From CAYFLR01 sp964343805 (GTDB lineage: Bacteria; Bdellovibrionota_B; Oligoflexia; CAYFLR01), in assembly GCA_964343805.1 (NCBI GenBank), contig CAYFLR010000122.1, forward strand, positions 1 to 6,025: a stretch of 6,025 nt of DNA, given 5' to 3'. The position numbers were made by a program, and so were the translations under genes. Under the pieces are notes generated by a model. The model searched no databases. It had not been told where the DNA came from and worked only from the letters and a program-made list of their open reading frames with translations. Positions 1-5,984 of the stretch are shown here, in pieces; the first letter of the stretch is position 1; every line of letters begins with the position of its first letter.

Positions 1-33
1 CCAGATCCTGAACCACTGCCAGATCCTGAACCA
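1..33. repeat. Direct repeat, 15-bp copies at 18-bp period, in the Gly-Ser coding tract
   Basis: The 15-mer CCAGATCCTGAACCA occurs exactly at 1-15 and again at 19-33, separated by CTG. The 18-base period equals six codons, so copy-number change would keep the reading frame of the minus-strand lipoprotein and only lengthen or shorten its Gly-Ser stretch. The array may continue to the left of the window. Confidence 0.85.
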
Positions 34-440
34 GCTCCAGCTCCAACTTGAAGTGAATGGGAGCCTACTGATAAATGGGTTCCAGCGTAAGCTACGCATT
101 TGGCTCCACTGGCGGTTGTTTCTCCAATTTCAAGAGGTAATTCGGGGGTTCCATTCTGTATAAGATCAGCTGCTTCTTCAATGGATAGACCAGATGCGGT
201 GGTTTCTTTAGGTATTAATGAAGATAGCTTGTCCATTCTATAACTGCGATAAAAAATAGAGGGGCCTACTTTATTTTTCAGAGCAGTGGAAACATGGAGA
301 TTGAGCTTCTTCAAACCGCCTGGCGTTTTAATAACAGTTTCTTTTTTTATTGTCTTTTTCTTGCTTTGCTGTATTGCTGGCGAAGAACAAGAAAATGCCA
401 TAAAAAACGCAATGTTAAAAATAAAAAATTTCACAAACAT
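1..440 (-). CDS. Putative lipoprotein, N-terminal part only, with Gly-Ser repeat (runs off left edge)
   Basis: The minus strand is open from an ATG at 440-438 to the window edge: 146 complete codons and no stop. An excellent Shine-Dalgarno (GGGAGGGG, about 443-450) lies just upstream and fixes the start. Residues 1-17 form a hydrophobic signal sequence (MFVKFFIFNIAFFMAFS), followed by Cys18 in an AFSC lipobox-like site, then a Ser/Pro/Lys-rich linker. Processing by signal peptidase II and membrane anchoring are inferred. The mature part has no domain I recognise. The peptide ETTASG occurs twice, at residues 79-84 and 107-112, and a second cysteine sits at 115. From residue 133 the chain becomes Gly-Ala and then strict Gly-Ser alternation, which continues past the edge. 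Such a tract may be a flexible linker to another domain or a surface-exposed low-complexity region; the missing C-terminus should decide. The gene is divergent from the glycosyltransferase-like gene at 645. Coding status is well supported; function is unknown. Confidence 0.82.
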   Translation of the reverse strand, partial: MFVKFFIFNIAFFMAFSCSSPAIQQSKKKTIKKETVIKTPGGLKKLNLHVSTALKNKVGPSIFYRSYRMDKLSSLIPKETTASGLSIEEAADLIQNGTPELPLEIGETTASGAKCVAYAGTHLSVGSHSLQVGAGAGSGSGSGSGS

Positions 441-525
441 AACCCCTCCCTGCTTTAAATTAAAGCTGAAGCATACAAACCCTAAGCATAGTTTTTTCCT
501 ATATCCTTTTCTCGGCATAAATAAG

Positions 526-553
526 CATAAACTTAAATACCATTCAAAATCAA
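526..553 (-). promoter_or_regulatory. Weak candidate sigma70-type promoter for the lipoprotein gene
   Basis: On the minus strand TTGATT (553-548) is followed after 16 bases by TTTATG (531-526), upstream of the lipoprotein start at 440. Both hexamers depart from consensus and the region is AT-rich, so chance matches are likely. No operator or other regulatory motif was recognised in the 441-644 intergenic region. Confidence 0.22.
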
Positions 554-581
554 GTTACATTCAATAGGTTAAAGCTGATTA

Positions 582-609
582 TTTCCTACTTTTTCATTGG
601 GATTATACT
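582..609 (+). promoter_or_regulatory. Candidate promoter for the plus-strand gene at 645
   Basis: TATACT at 604-609 is a good -10 hexamer. The best -35 position, TTTCCT at 582-587 with a 16-base spacer, is poor. Transcription would begin near 616, giving a leader of about 30 bases rich in T. A second -10-like hexamer, TACAAT (639-644), touches the start codon and has no matching -35 box. Confidence 0.33.
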
Positions 610-644
610 GTAATCTATGTTTTTTTTACCTTTCATAGTACAAT

Positions 645-2432
645 ATGGTGATGAAACAGAAGATTTCTTCCAAATGGTTTGAAATATCAACCTTACTAAC
701 CCTTTTGATTATAGGACTTCTCATACTTCCCGATTTTGGCATTCATGTGGATGATATCTACCACAAAGCCTATGGTGAGAAGGTGTTTCAATCATTTGAA
801 AAGCTTCAAGATCACTCTCAGTGGGTCACTCCTAGACAAGCCATGCATCATGGGGGTATGGGTGAGCTTATTTTGGGATTTATACCTGAGATTATAAAGC
901 GTGGGGGAGTCTATTTAGATAGTCAAATTGAGTTCTTCATCCGTCATCTGGCCATTTTTCTTGTTTACCTTTTGGGTATCTATTTCTTCTACCAACTCAG
1001 TCAGAAGTTTTTGAACCAGACTGATGCTCGTATTGCAACTCTCCTTTATATTATCCATCCCCATATTTTTGCCCACTCCTTTTTTAACCCAGTAGATATG
1101 CCTTTTATTACCTTTTTCATTATAGGTATATATACTCTCTTTCAGTTCTTTGAAAAAAAGAATCTCAAGACAGCTGTTATTCATCTCTTTGCCAGTGCAG
1201 TGGTTGTTGATGTTAGAGTGATTGGACTATTCATTCCGGTGCTTACCATTGGCCTCATATTAATGCGCCAGCTTTTTTATTGCAAGGAATTGGAAAAAGA
1301 GCTTCCTTCAAAGGATATGTTCAAATACCTAGCAGCCTACTTGATCCTTTTACCAATATTGGTTTATATTTTTTGGCCCTATCTATGGTCCGATCCATTG
1401 GGGAGTTTTTGGTCTGCGATCACCAATACCAGTGTAGAAATGCTCTCTATTTCATGGACTTATACTCTTAGTCATATCCTACTCACTACCCCCATTCTTA
1501 TAGTTTTGGGCTCCTTAATTGGATTGTCTTATATTTCGTTCAGTTTTTTTAAAAGACCAAGTGAATGGAAATCTCTAGATTTCTATAACTTTATATTGTT
1601 TCTGTGGATTATTCTTCCTATAGGGGCAGCTATACTCACCAAAGCCAGGGTCTATGATGGTTGGAGACATCACTTTTTTACTTACCCCGCTTTAGTTATT
1701 TTTTGTGTTCAAGGTTTTAATTATATCTTGGCTAAGTATAAATCCTACCAACCTCAATTGAATATAGGTATAGCTTTGGCGGTGCTTATTACCACTTTAC
1801 CATCTTTTATTTTACTCCACCCATATCAGCACACCTATTATAATTTAATTCGTTCTTGGTGGAATGATTCAGAAAAACAATTGCATCTCGACTATGGGGG
1901 AATTTCCAGCAAAGAAGCTCTTGAATCCATAGCTTCTCAGGAGCTGAAGCAACAAGATCAAAAAACCATTGTCCTTACTGAGGATCCCAGTGCCTTAATA
2001 AATCTGAAGATTATTGCCAAAAATTTAAGAAATAAATTAAAGGTAATAAGTCTAGATATGCTACCTCTATATATTAGGGTTACAAAAAACCCCTGCCTCG
2101 AAGAATTTGCAAAACGTCATGCCTGGAAATATCACTTTAAAAGTAGGGACACTTTGGTGGCTGAGGGTTGGGTTTGGGAGGAAGAAAAGCCTCTCATTTA
2201 TGCCTGTTTAGACCCCACATCAAAAGAAATAGTTTTCAATCAAATCAACAACCAAAGAAACGTTATCTATGCAAATAGAGAACAAATCATGACCCAAGGA
2301 GATTACCTATTTGTAATTGAACGCCCCATTGGTATAAACCCTAAACCTTATGACTACCCAATATTCAAACAGATAACTCGCGGGGGGCGAGTCATCTCTA
2401 CCATTTATCAGTTAAAACCGAGACCCAATTAA
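645..2432 (+). CDS. GT39/ArnT-like (GT-C fold) membrane glycosyltransferase-like protein
   Basis: A 595-residue polytopic membrane protein. About ten hydrophobic segments fill residues 15-395, followed by a soluble tail of about 195 residues, probably periplasmic. The pattern is that of GT-C enzymes of the family 39 (PMT/ArnT-like) group, which move a sugar from a polyprenyl-phosphate carrier to an acceptor on the outer face of the inner membrane. Visible marks are VDD at 35-37 just after the first membrane helix, where the acidic catalytic/metal site of GT-C enzymes lies; FNPVDMPF at 147-154; DVRVIGL at 189-195; YDGWRHHFFTYP at 337-348; HPYQHTYYN at 392-400; and LDYGGISSKEAL at 415-426, resembling the DYWG motif of bacterial relatives. 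Donor and acceptor cannot be inferred. An in-frame TAG at 636-638 limits the start to ATG 645, GTG 648 or ATG 651, and none has a clear Shine-Dalgarno. It lies 13 bases before the next gene, probably in the same transcript. Confidence 0.85.
   Translation: MVMKQKISSKWFEISTLLTLLIIGLLILPDFGIHVDDIYHKAYGEKVFQSFEKLQDHSQWVTPRQAMHHGGMGELILGFIPEIIKRGGVYLDSQIEFFIRHLAIFLVYLLGIYFFYQLSQKFLNQTDARIATLLYIIHPHIFAHSFFNPVDMPFITFFIIGIYTLFQFFEKKNLKTAVIHLFASAVVVDVRVIGLFIPVLTIGLILMRQLFYCKELEKELPSKDMFKYLAAYLILLPILVYIFWPYLWSDPLGSFWSAITNTSVEMLSISWTYTLSHILLTTPILIVLGSLIGLSYISFSFFKRPSEWKSLDFYNFILFLWIILPIGAAILTKARVYDGWRHHFFTYPALVIFCVQGFNYILAKYKSYQPQLNIGIALAVLITTLPSFILLHPYQHTYYNLIRSWWNDSEKQLHLDYGGISSKEALESIASQELKQQDQKTIVLTEDPSALINLKIIAKNLRNKLKVISLDMLPLYIRVTKNPCLEEFAKRHAWKYHFKSRDTLVAEGWVWEEEKPLIYACLDPTSKEIVFNQINNQRNVIYANREQIMTQGDYLFVIERPIGINPKPYDYPIFKQITRGGRVISTIYQLKPRPN
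2372..2396 (+). other. Strong inverted repeat inside the 3' end of the glycosyltransferase gene
   Basis: ACTCGC (2376-2381) and GCGAGT (2387-2392) pair perfectly around a GGGGG loop. After one A-C mismatch the stem continues with GAT (2372-2374) against ATC (2394-2396). The hairpin is within the coding sequence (around ITRGGRVIS), about 50 bases before the start of the binding-protein gene. No T-tract follows, so it is not a standard terminator. It could block 3' decay or cause partial pausing, or it may be coincidence. Confidence 0.5.
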
Positions 2433-2445
2433 AAAAGGAGCTCAT

Positions 2446-3480
2446 ATGAAAATAGTTTCATTGTTATTATCCCTCTTTTTAATTACGAGTTATAGTCTAA
2501 ATGCAGAGTCCCACAAAGCAAAAAGGGTCAAACTCAGGTTAGCCATTTTTTGTACTTCCAGCTCCACTTGGAAGAGTACTTTAGATGCCATGGATAAGGA
2601 CCTTAAGAAAGCCACGGGAGGTAGAATTGGACTCAAAAGTAAATTCATGGATCTAAAAGCAGATGAGGTTTTTGCTATACAGAAGATGAATACCGGAAGG
2701 TACCATGGTGCCAACCTATCTATTGTCGGATTAAGTCAAATCCTTCCATCTTTTTATGCTTTAGAATCACCGCTCATTTTCCATAATGACAAAGAGGTTG
2801 ATTATGTTCAGTCTCAGCTTTTTGAACATTTTTACAAAGAGCTGTGGGATAAGGGGTTTGTTCTACTGGGGTTTACAGGGGAGGGCTTATCCTACCTATT
2901 CTCACGCTCAAAATGGGATAGCCGTCAGCCAGCCAAAAACCTAAATGTTTGGCTTCCCCAGAATGATAAGGGAGCAAAAACTTTACTAAATACCTGGGGA
3001 GTGACTCCCATTTCTCTACATATAAGTAAAGTGAAAAATGCTCTCATACAGAATCAGTTTGAATACCTCTATGCTCCGGCTCAGAAGGTTCTTCAACTTA
3101 ATTGGGATTCCCATTTGAAATACAGACTTGAGCTTCCCATTATAAACTCTATTGGTGCCCTTATTCTCAAACGTCGAGTTTTTGATAAGCTATCAATAAA
3201 TGACCAGGATATTTTGAAAAAGCTTTCAAAAAGATCCTTGTATCAATTGCAGCAGCTAAATCGTACAGAGAGCCAGAAGGCAATAAACAAGCTGGTTAAA
3301 AAGGGGCTAAGTTCTTACTCTCCATCTGAGGCTGATAAGGGTTTCATGAGAGATCTCTCAAATCTAACATTCTCAAAAAATATAGATAAGTTATTCTCTT
3401 TTTCCTTTATTGATCAGGTTAAAAAACTAGTTGTACAATATAGGTCCCTTACATCTAAGGGAAAAGTGCCACAAGAATAA
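2446..3480 (+). CDS. TRAP transporter substrate-binding protein (DctP family), orphan
   Basis: A 344-residue exported protein with a clear signal peptide (residues 1-20, cut after LNA). AAGGAG at 2435-2440 supports the ATG. TRAP binding proteins capture a small solute in the periplasm and deliver it to a DctQ/DctM membrane permease. Family features run in order: a beta strand near 28-36, the KADEVFAIQKMNTG segment (71-84) matching the GDE..vlrkm..G region, GLSQILPSFYALESP (95-109), GFTGEG (142-147), NVWLPQNDKG (167-176), WGVTPISLHISKVKNAL (184-200) and GALILKRRVFDKLS (237-250). In classical DctP/SiaP proteins an arginine that binds the ligand carboxylate falls where Trp169 is here. As I recall, a deltaproteobacterial-type subfamily also has Trp at this position, so the ligand may not be a simple carboxylate. 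No permease genes lie in the window. It is probably cotranscribed with the upstream gene. Confidence 0.86.
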   Translation: MKIVSLLLSLFLITSYSLNAESHKAKRVKLRLAIFCTSSSTWKSTLDAMDKDLKKATGGRIGLKSKFMDLKADEVFAIQKMNTGRYHGANLSIVGLSQILPSFYALESPLIFHNDKEVDYVQSQLFEHFYKELWDKGFVLLGFTGEGLSYLFSRSKWDSRQPAKNLNVWLPQNDKGAKTLLNTWGVTPISLHISKVKNALIQNQFEYLYAPAQKVLQLNWDSHLKYRLELPIINSIGALILKRRVFDKLSINDQDILKKLSKRSLYQLQQLNRTESQKAINKLVKKGLSSYSPSEADKGFMRDLSNLTFSKNIDKLFSFSFIDQVKKLVVQYRSLTSKGKVPQE

Positions 3481-3560
3481 AAATTATGTGTTAATATAGA
3501 GGGAAAATCCATCTGATGACCTTAGCTTTGAAAAACAAGAAGTAAATTAAGGAGAGAATA

Positions 3561-4682
3561 ATGATAAAGGTATTTGGTTTTTTTATCCTGGGGGTTACTC
3601 TATTAAATACCTGTAATGTTGAAGACGATAAAGACACCATGAATCCTTCTGATCCGGGTTCTGTACAGTATGAATTCTATAATCAATCTGATCTATCCAA
3701 TGAAACACCTGCTTTAAATTTAACAAAGCTAGGTCCTCAGGGAGCCATTCTTGAATTAAAAAATAAATTGAGTCCCTTCCATGGATTATCCATTACCGGA
3801 GCTGAAGATGCCACCAAAGAAGAGGTCGAGTTTAAAGTAAAGTACCTAGCTACGGAAAAACTCAAAAAAAAGCCGTCTCTTCCTGAAGGAGTTTCTCTCG
3901 GTAGTCGCCTCCTATTCATTGAAACTACTGGATCAAAAGATTGGAATCTAAAGCGAAGTTTCGACTCGCCACTCATTATAAAGATTCCGCTTGCTGATAA
4001 AGACAACGCTAGACAGACGCATTATTTTCTTATGAATACAGATGGAACCCTCTCTTCTTTAGGATTTTTAAATCGTACGCATGAGTTCATAACACTTTTC
4101 ACCCACTCGCTTTATGATGTAAAAAATGCTACCTCCAACCTTCTTTCAGCTCCTAGCAAGCAAAAACAGCTGGCTCTTGTTCCACTTATTTATACTCTTA
4201 ATAACAACCAGAAGATTACTACATTATTTAATCCACCACCTGAAACAGATGATGAAAAATTTAAAGCCACTCTCAGTCAATTAAAGCCATTTCATTTACT
4301 AACTAGGAAAATTCTGGTTAATACAAAGGATCTCAGTTCCACAGTTGCTTCACGTATGCGTATGGAATATCTCCTTAGCAGTCTTTATATCACCAAAAGT
4401 CCGGTGGTGATCGGTCTTTATAATACCGAGCATGAAAGATACCCTGTTTTATCTTATGCAGCTATAACAATCGAAGGATCTATCGATACGAAAGGCAACA
4501 TGAGTATCACCCTTTTTGATGCTAATATGCCACAAGATTATCCAGAAGAAATTCCTTTGTCTCAGATTGACTTCAAGGTGGATTCCGAAACATTTGAACC
4601 CTACACAAGCTCTATCAAACCTGATAGTAGTAGCTCGTACAAATATAATCACCTAATACAAGTGCATGGGTGGAAGTTTTGA
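3561..4682 (+). CDS. Putative lipoprotein with a degenerate C39/papain-like C-terminal region
   Basis: A 373-residue protein. GGAGAG at 3551-3556 precedes the ATG at good spacing. Residues 1-17 are hydrophobic, and Cys18 in LNTC suggests a lipobox, although Thr before the cysteine is unusual; an acidic and Asn/Ser-rich linker follows. Residues 50-190 look beta-rich. The stretch YFLMNTDGTLSSLGF (155-169) followed by ITLFTHSLYDV (177-187) resembles the end of ZU5/Ig-like domains in bacterial surface proteins. The C-terminal part has SPVVIGLYNTEHERYPVLSY (280-299) and then ITLFDANMP (316-324). These recall the patterns G-x-PV-x-x-GL, HAVL-x-YG and YDPNYP in C39/papain-like cysteine peptidase folds. 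Here the His position is Tyr or Pro, and Cys18 is the only cysteine in the protein, so it cannot be an active cysteine peptidase. The fold assignment is inference from motif spacing. It lies 80 bases after the binding-protein gene with no clear terminator between them, so cotranscription is possible. Confidence 0.75.
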   Translation: MIKVFGFFILGVTLLNTCNVEDDKDTMNPSDPGSVQYEFYNQSDLSNETPALNLTKLGPQGAILELKNKLSPFHGLSITGAEDATKEEVEFKVKYLATEKLKKKPSLPEGVSLGSRLLFIETTGSKDWNLKRSFDSPLIIKIPLADKDNARQTHYFLMNTDGTLSSLGFLNRTHEFITLFTHSLYDVKNATSNLLSAPSKQKQLALVPLIYTLNNNQKITTLFNPPPETDDEKFKATLSQLKPFHLLTRKILVNTKDLSSTVASRMRMEYLLSSLYITKSPVVIGLYNTEHERYPVLSYAAITIEGSIDTKGNMSITLFDANMPQDYPEEIPLSQIDFKVDSETFEPYTSSIKPDSSSSYKYNHLIQVHGWKF

Positions 4683-4687
4683 CTTGT

Positions 4688-4712
4688 AGTCCTGAAGGGC
4701 GGGGGCTTTCTT
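4688..4712 (+). terminator. Weak candidate terminator after the 3561 gene
   Basis: In the 49-base gap between convergent genes, AGTCCT (4688-4693) can pair with GGGGCT (4702-4707) using two G-U pairs, around an 8-base loop, followed by TTTCTT. The stem is short and the T-run is broken, so this is only plausible. It would not work on the minus strand, where the wobble pairs become mismatches. Confidence 0.35.
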
Positions 4713-4731
4713 AATTCAATATTCAGTTGAG

Positions 4732-5814
4732 CTAAAATTTATCAGCTGTAAAAACTTCAAGGTGCTCAGGGATTGTAAGAGATCCTATTATTTCTAGAAA
4801 TTGGTCTAATGCCAGGTCTTTATAGGAGTTATTGAAATACACCAGGACTATTATAGATTTTTCTTTCATCTCAACCTCTCCAGTTAAGAGCTGTTGTTTC
4901 ATAATACTTTTCCATAAAATATTAGTGCTCACATCATACACCATCCCTAAACCCGTATTATTAGGATCTAAATCAGGATGGACACCCTTTTTGAGCCTTT
5001 GCTTAATTAAATTGTCGGTTCCTTTGTCAATTTTAAAAATCCGATAAGTGGCTTCATCCCACTTTTTCATAGTTGAGTTAAATGCATAAATTATGCTAAT
5101 CGCCCTTATCGGGCTTTGATCTTTATCGTCTGCTTCAAAGGTGGCAAGGAGTTGAGATTTTTTATTGCTTTTTGATTTTGGTTTGAATGAAGAGGTTTTG
5201 AGGTATTCGGGTATATATATAGAAATACCTTCGTTTTTAATATTTTCCATTCGCCATTTTAGGTTTTTTCCATTTGTTGTTGGTGCTGTCTTTTGTATTT
5301 GCTTGCCGATGAACAAGCCTGAACCCCACAAAAGGGCAAATAAAATGAGAGATGTGAGTATTAACTTTGTTTTAGTGGGTTTGTCTGTATAAATAACATA
5401 GGTGTTGGCAATCTTATCAGCCAAAGCCTGATTCTTCTCAGTGAATAGAGCAAGTAGCTCACCCAGAAAGATAAGGCTTGCAAAAAATCGGCCTAATGAT
5501 TGTAAAAAACTAATTTTATCATAAGATTTATTTACCAGTTGAAGCCCCATTATTTTTTGACCTAGGGTGCAGCCAATAGCCACCGGAAGAATAATGCTAT
5601 TAATGATAAGAACTAGTAAATGGGTATATCCAAAGCTCTTGATAACGAAATCTGTAAAGACTGACATCATTAGAACGATTAACAAGTCAAAAAACTTACC
5701 ATTAAAACGAGCTCCAAATCCGGCATATTCATGATTTTGAGCAAGTCTTGTTTGGCTTCCTTTAGATGGCTGGGGTGGTGCATTTTTTGAATTGATTTTC
5801 GATACGGAAGGCAT
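4732..5814 (-). CDS. RDD-family membrane protein with a C-terminal extracytoplasmic-type domain
   Basis: A 360-residue protein starting at ATG 5814-5812, with AAGAGGG at 5825-5819 as ribosome binding site. Residues 1-28 are a Pro/Ser/Asn-rich hydrophilic leader. Residues 30-142 are a clear RDD domain: YAGFGARFNGKFFD (30-43, holding Arg36 and Asp43), TLGQKIMGLQLVN (83-95), SLGRFFASL (106-114) and NQALADKIANTYVI (128-141, holding Asp133). Hydrophobic helices lie near 41-58, 64-82, 106-124 and 151-170. RDD proteins are small membrane proteins of mostly unknown role; some have been linked to ion transport or stress tolerance. The extra tail (about 185-360) is soluble. It starts with ISIYIPEYL (197-205) and ends with LDQFLEIIGSLTIPE (336-350), a layout like PsbP/DcrB-type domains; that link is inference. 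The gene is convergent with the plus-strand lipoprotein gene and appears to be a single-gene unit. Confidence 0.83.
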   Translation of the reverse strand: MPSVSKINSKNAPPQPSKGSQTRLAQNHEYAGFGARFNGKFFDLLIVLMMSVFTDFVIKSFGYTHLLVLIINSIILPVAIGCTLGQKIMGLQLVNKSYDKISFLQSLGRFFASLIFLGELLALFTEKNQALADKIANTYVIYTDKPTKTKLILTSLILFALLWGSGLFIGKQIQKTAPTTNGKNLKWRMENIKNEGISIYIPEYLKTSSFKPKSKSNKKSQLLATFEADDKDQSPIRAISIIYAFNSTMKKWDEATYRIFKIDKGTDNLIKQRLKKGVHPDLDPNNTGLGMVYDVSTNILWKSIMKQQLLTGEVEMKEKSIIVLVYFNNSYKDLALDQFLEIIGSLTIPEHLEVFTADKF

Positions 5815-5853
5815 GTTTCCCTCTTGAAGATTGACAATTACTTATAGTTTATC

Positions 5854-5859
5854 ATTATA
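5854..5859 (-). promoter_or_regulatory. Consensus -10 hexamer upstream of the RDD gene
   Basis: TATAAT reads on the minus strand at 5859-5854, 40 bases upstream of the RDD start codon, a suitable place for its promoter. The hexamer at the expected -35 position (5882-5877, ACAGCT) does not match consensus, so the assignment rests on the -10 box and its location. Confidence 0.38.
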
Positions 5860-5921
5860 TTGCCAACAATGCTAAGAGCTGTCGCATAATACATGAATGG
5901 GGATGGTAAATTGTGTGGGGT

Positions 5922-5984
5922 AAAAAAAAGAGTGGGCGCTATAGGGTTCGGACGGGATCGCCCAGATGGGTCCGCCTAGTCCAC
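5922..5984 (-). terminator. GC-rich hairpin followed by T8: probable intrinsic terminator or 3' end of an RNA entering from the right
   Basis: On the minus strand a long imperfect stem forms. GTGGAC (5984-5979) faces GCCCAC (5937-5932) with one A-C mismatch. TAGG (5978-5975) pairs with CCTA (5945-5942), and CGGAC (5974-5970) pairs with GTCCG (5953-5949). The stem is followed by TC and then eight T (5929-5922). An alternative stem, TGGGCG (5964-5959) with CGCCCA (5938-5933), reaches almost the same T-tract. Both folds fit an intrinsic terminator for a gene or small RNA lying to the right of the window and transcribed towards the RDD gene. The 55 bases 5931-5985 hold 36 G or C, far above the surroundings. 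The minus strand also shows partial similarity to 5S rRNA, so a non-coding RNA 3' end is possible. Confidence 0.5.

Noticed and set aside
286..567. Plus-strand reading frame of 93 codons
   Set aside because: It lies mostly opposite the well-supported minus-strand lipoprotein start, has no good ribosome binding site, and its tail falls in AT-rich intergenic sequence.
915..1184. Minus-strand frame of 89 codons inside the glycosyltransferase gene
   Set aside because: Fully inside a well-recognised membrane protein gene; no independent support.
3481..3560. Terminator or promoter between the binding-protein gene and the following lipoprotein gene
   Set aside because: Only a trivial CATC/GATG pairing and unpaired promoter-like hexamers are present; nothing supportable beyond the ribosome binding site.
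3737..4006. Minus-strand frame of 89 codons inside the lipoprotein gene
   Set aside because: Antisense shadow of the plus-strand gene; low-complexity Ser/Arg composition and no recognisable domain.
4832..5392. Two plus-strand frames (4832-5047 and 5165-5392) opposite the RDD gene
   Set aside because: They lie opposite clear RDD-family coding sequence and show no protein-family features.
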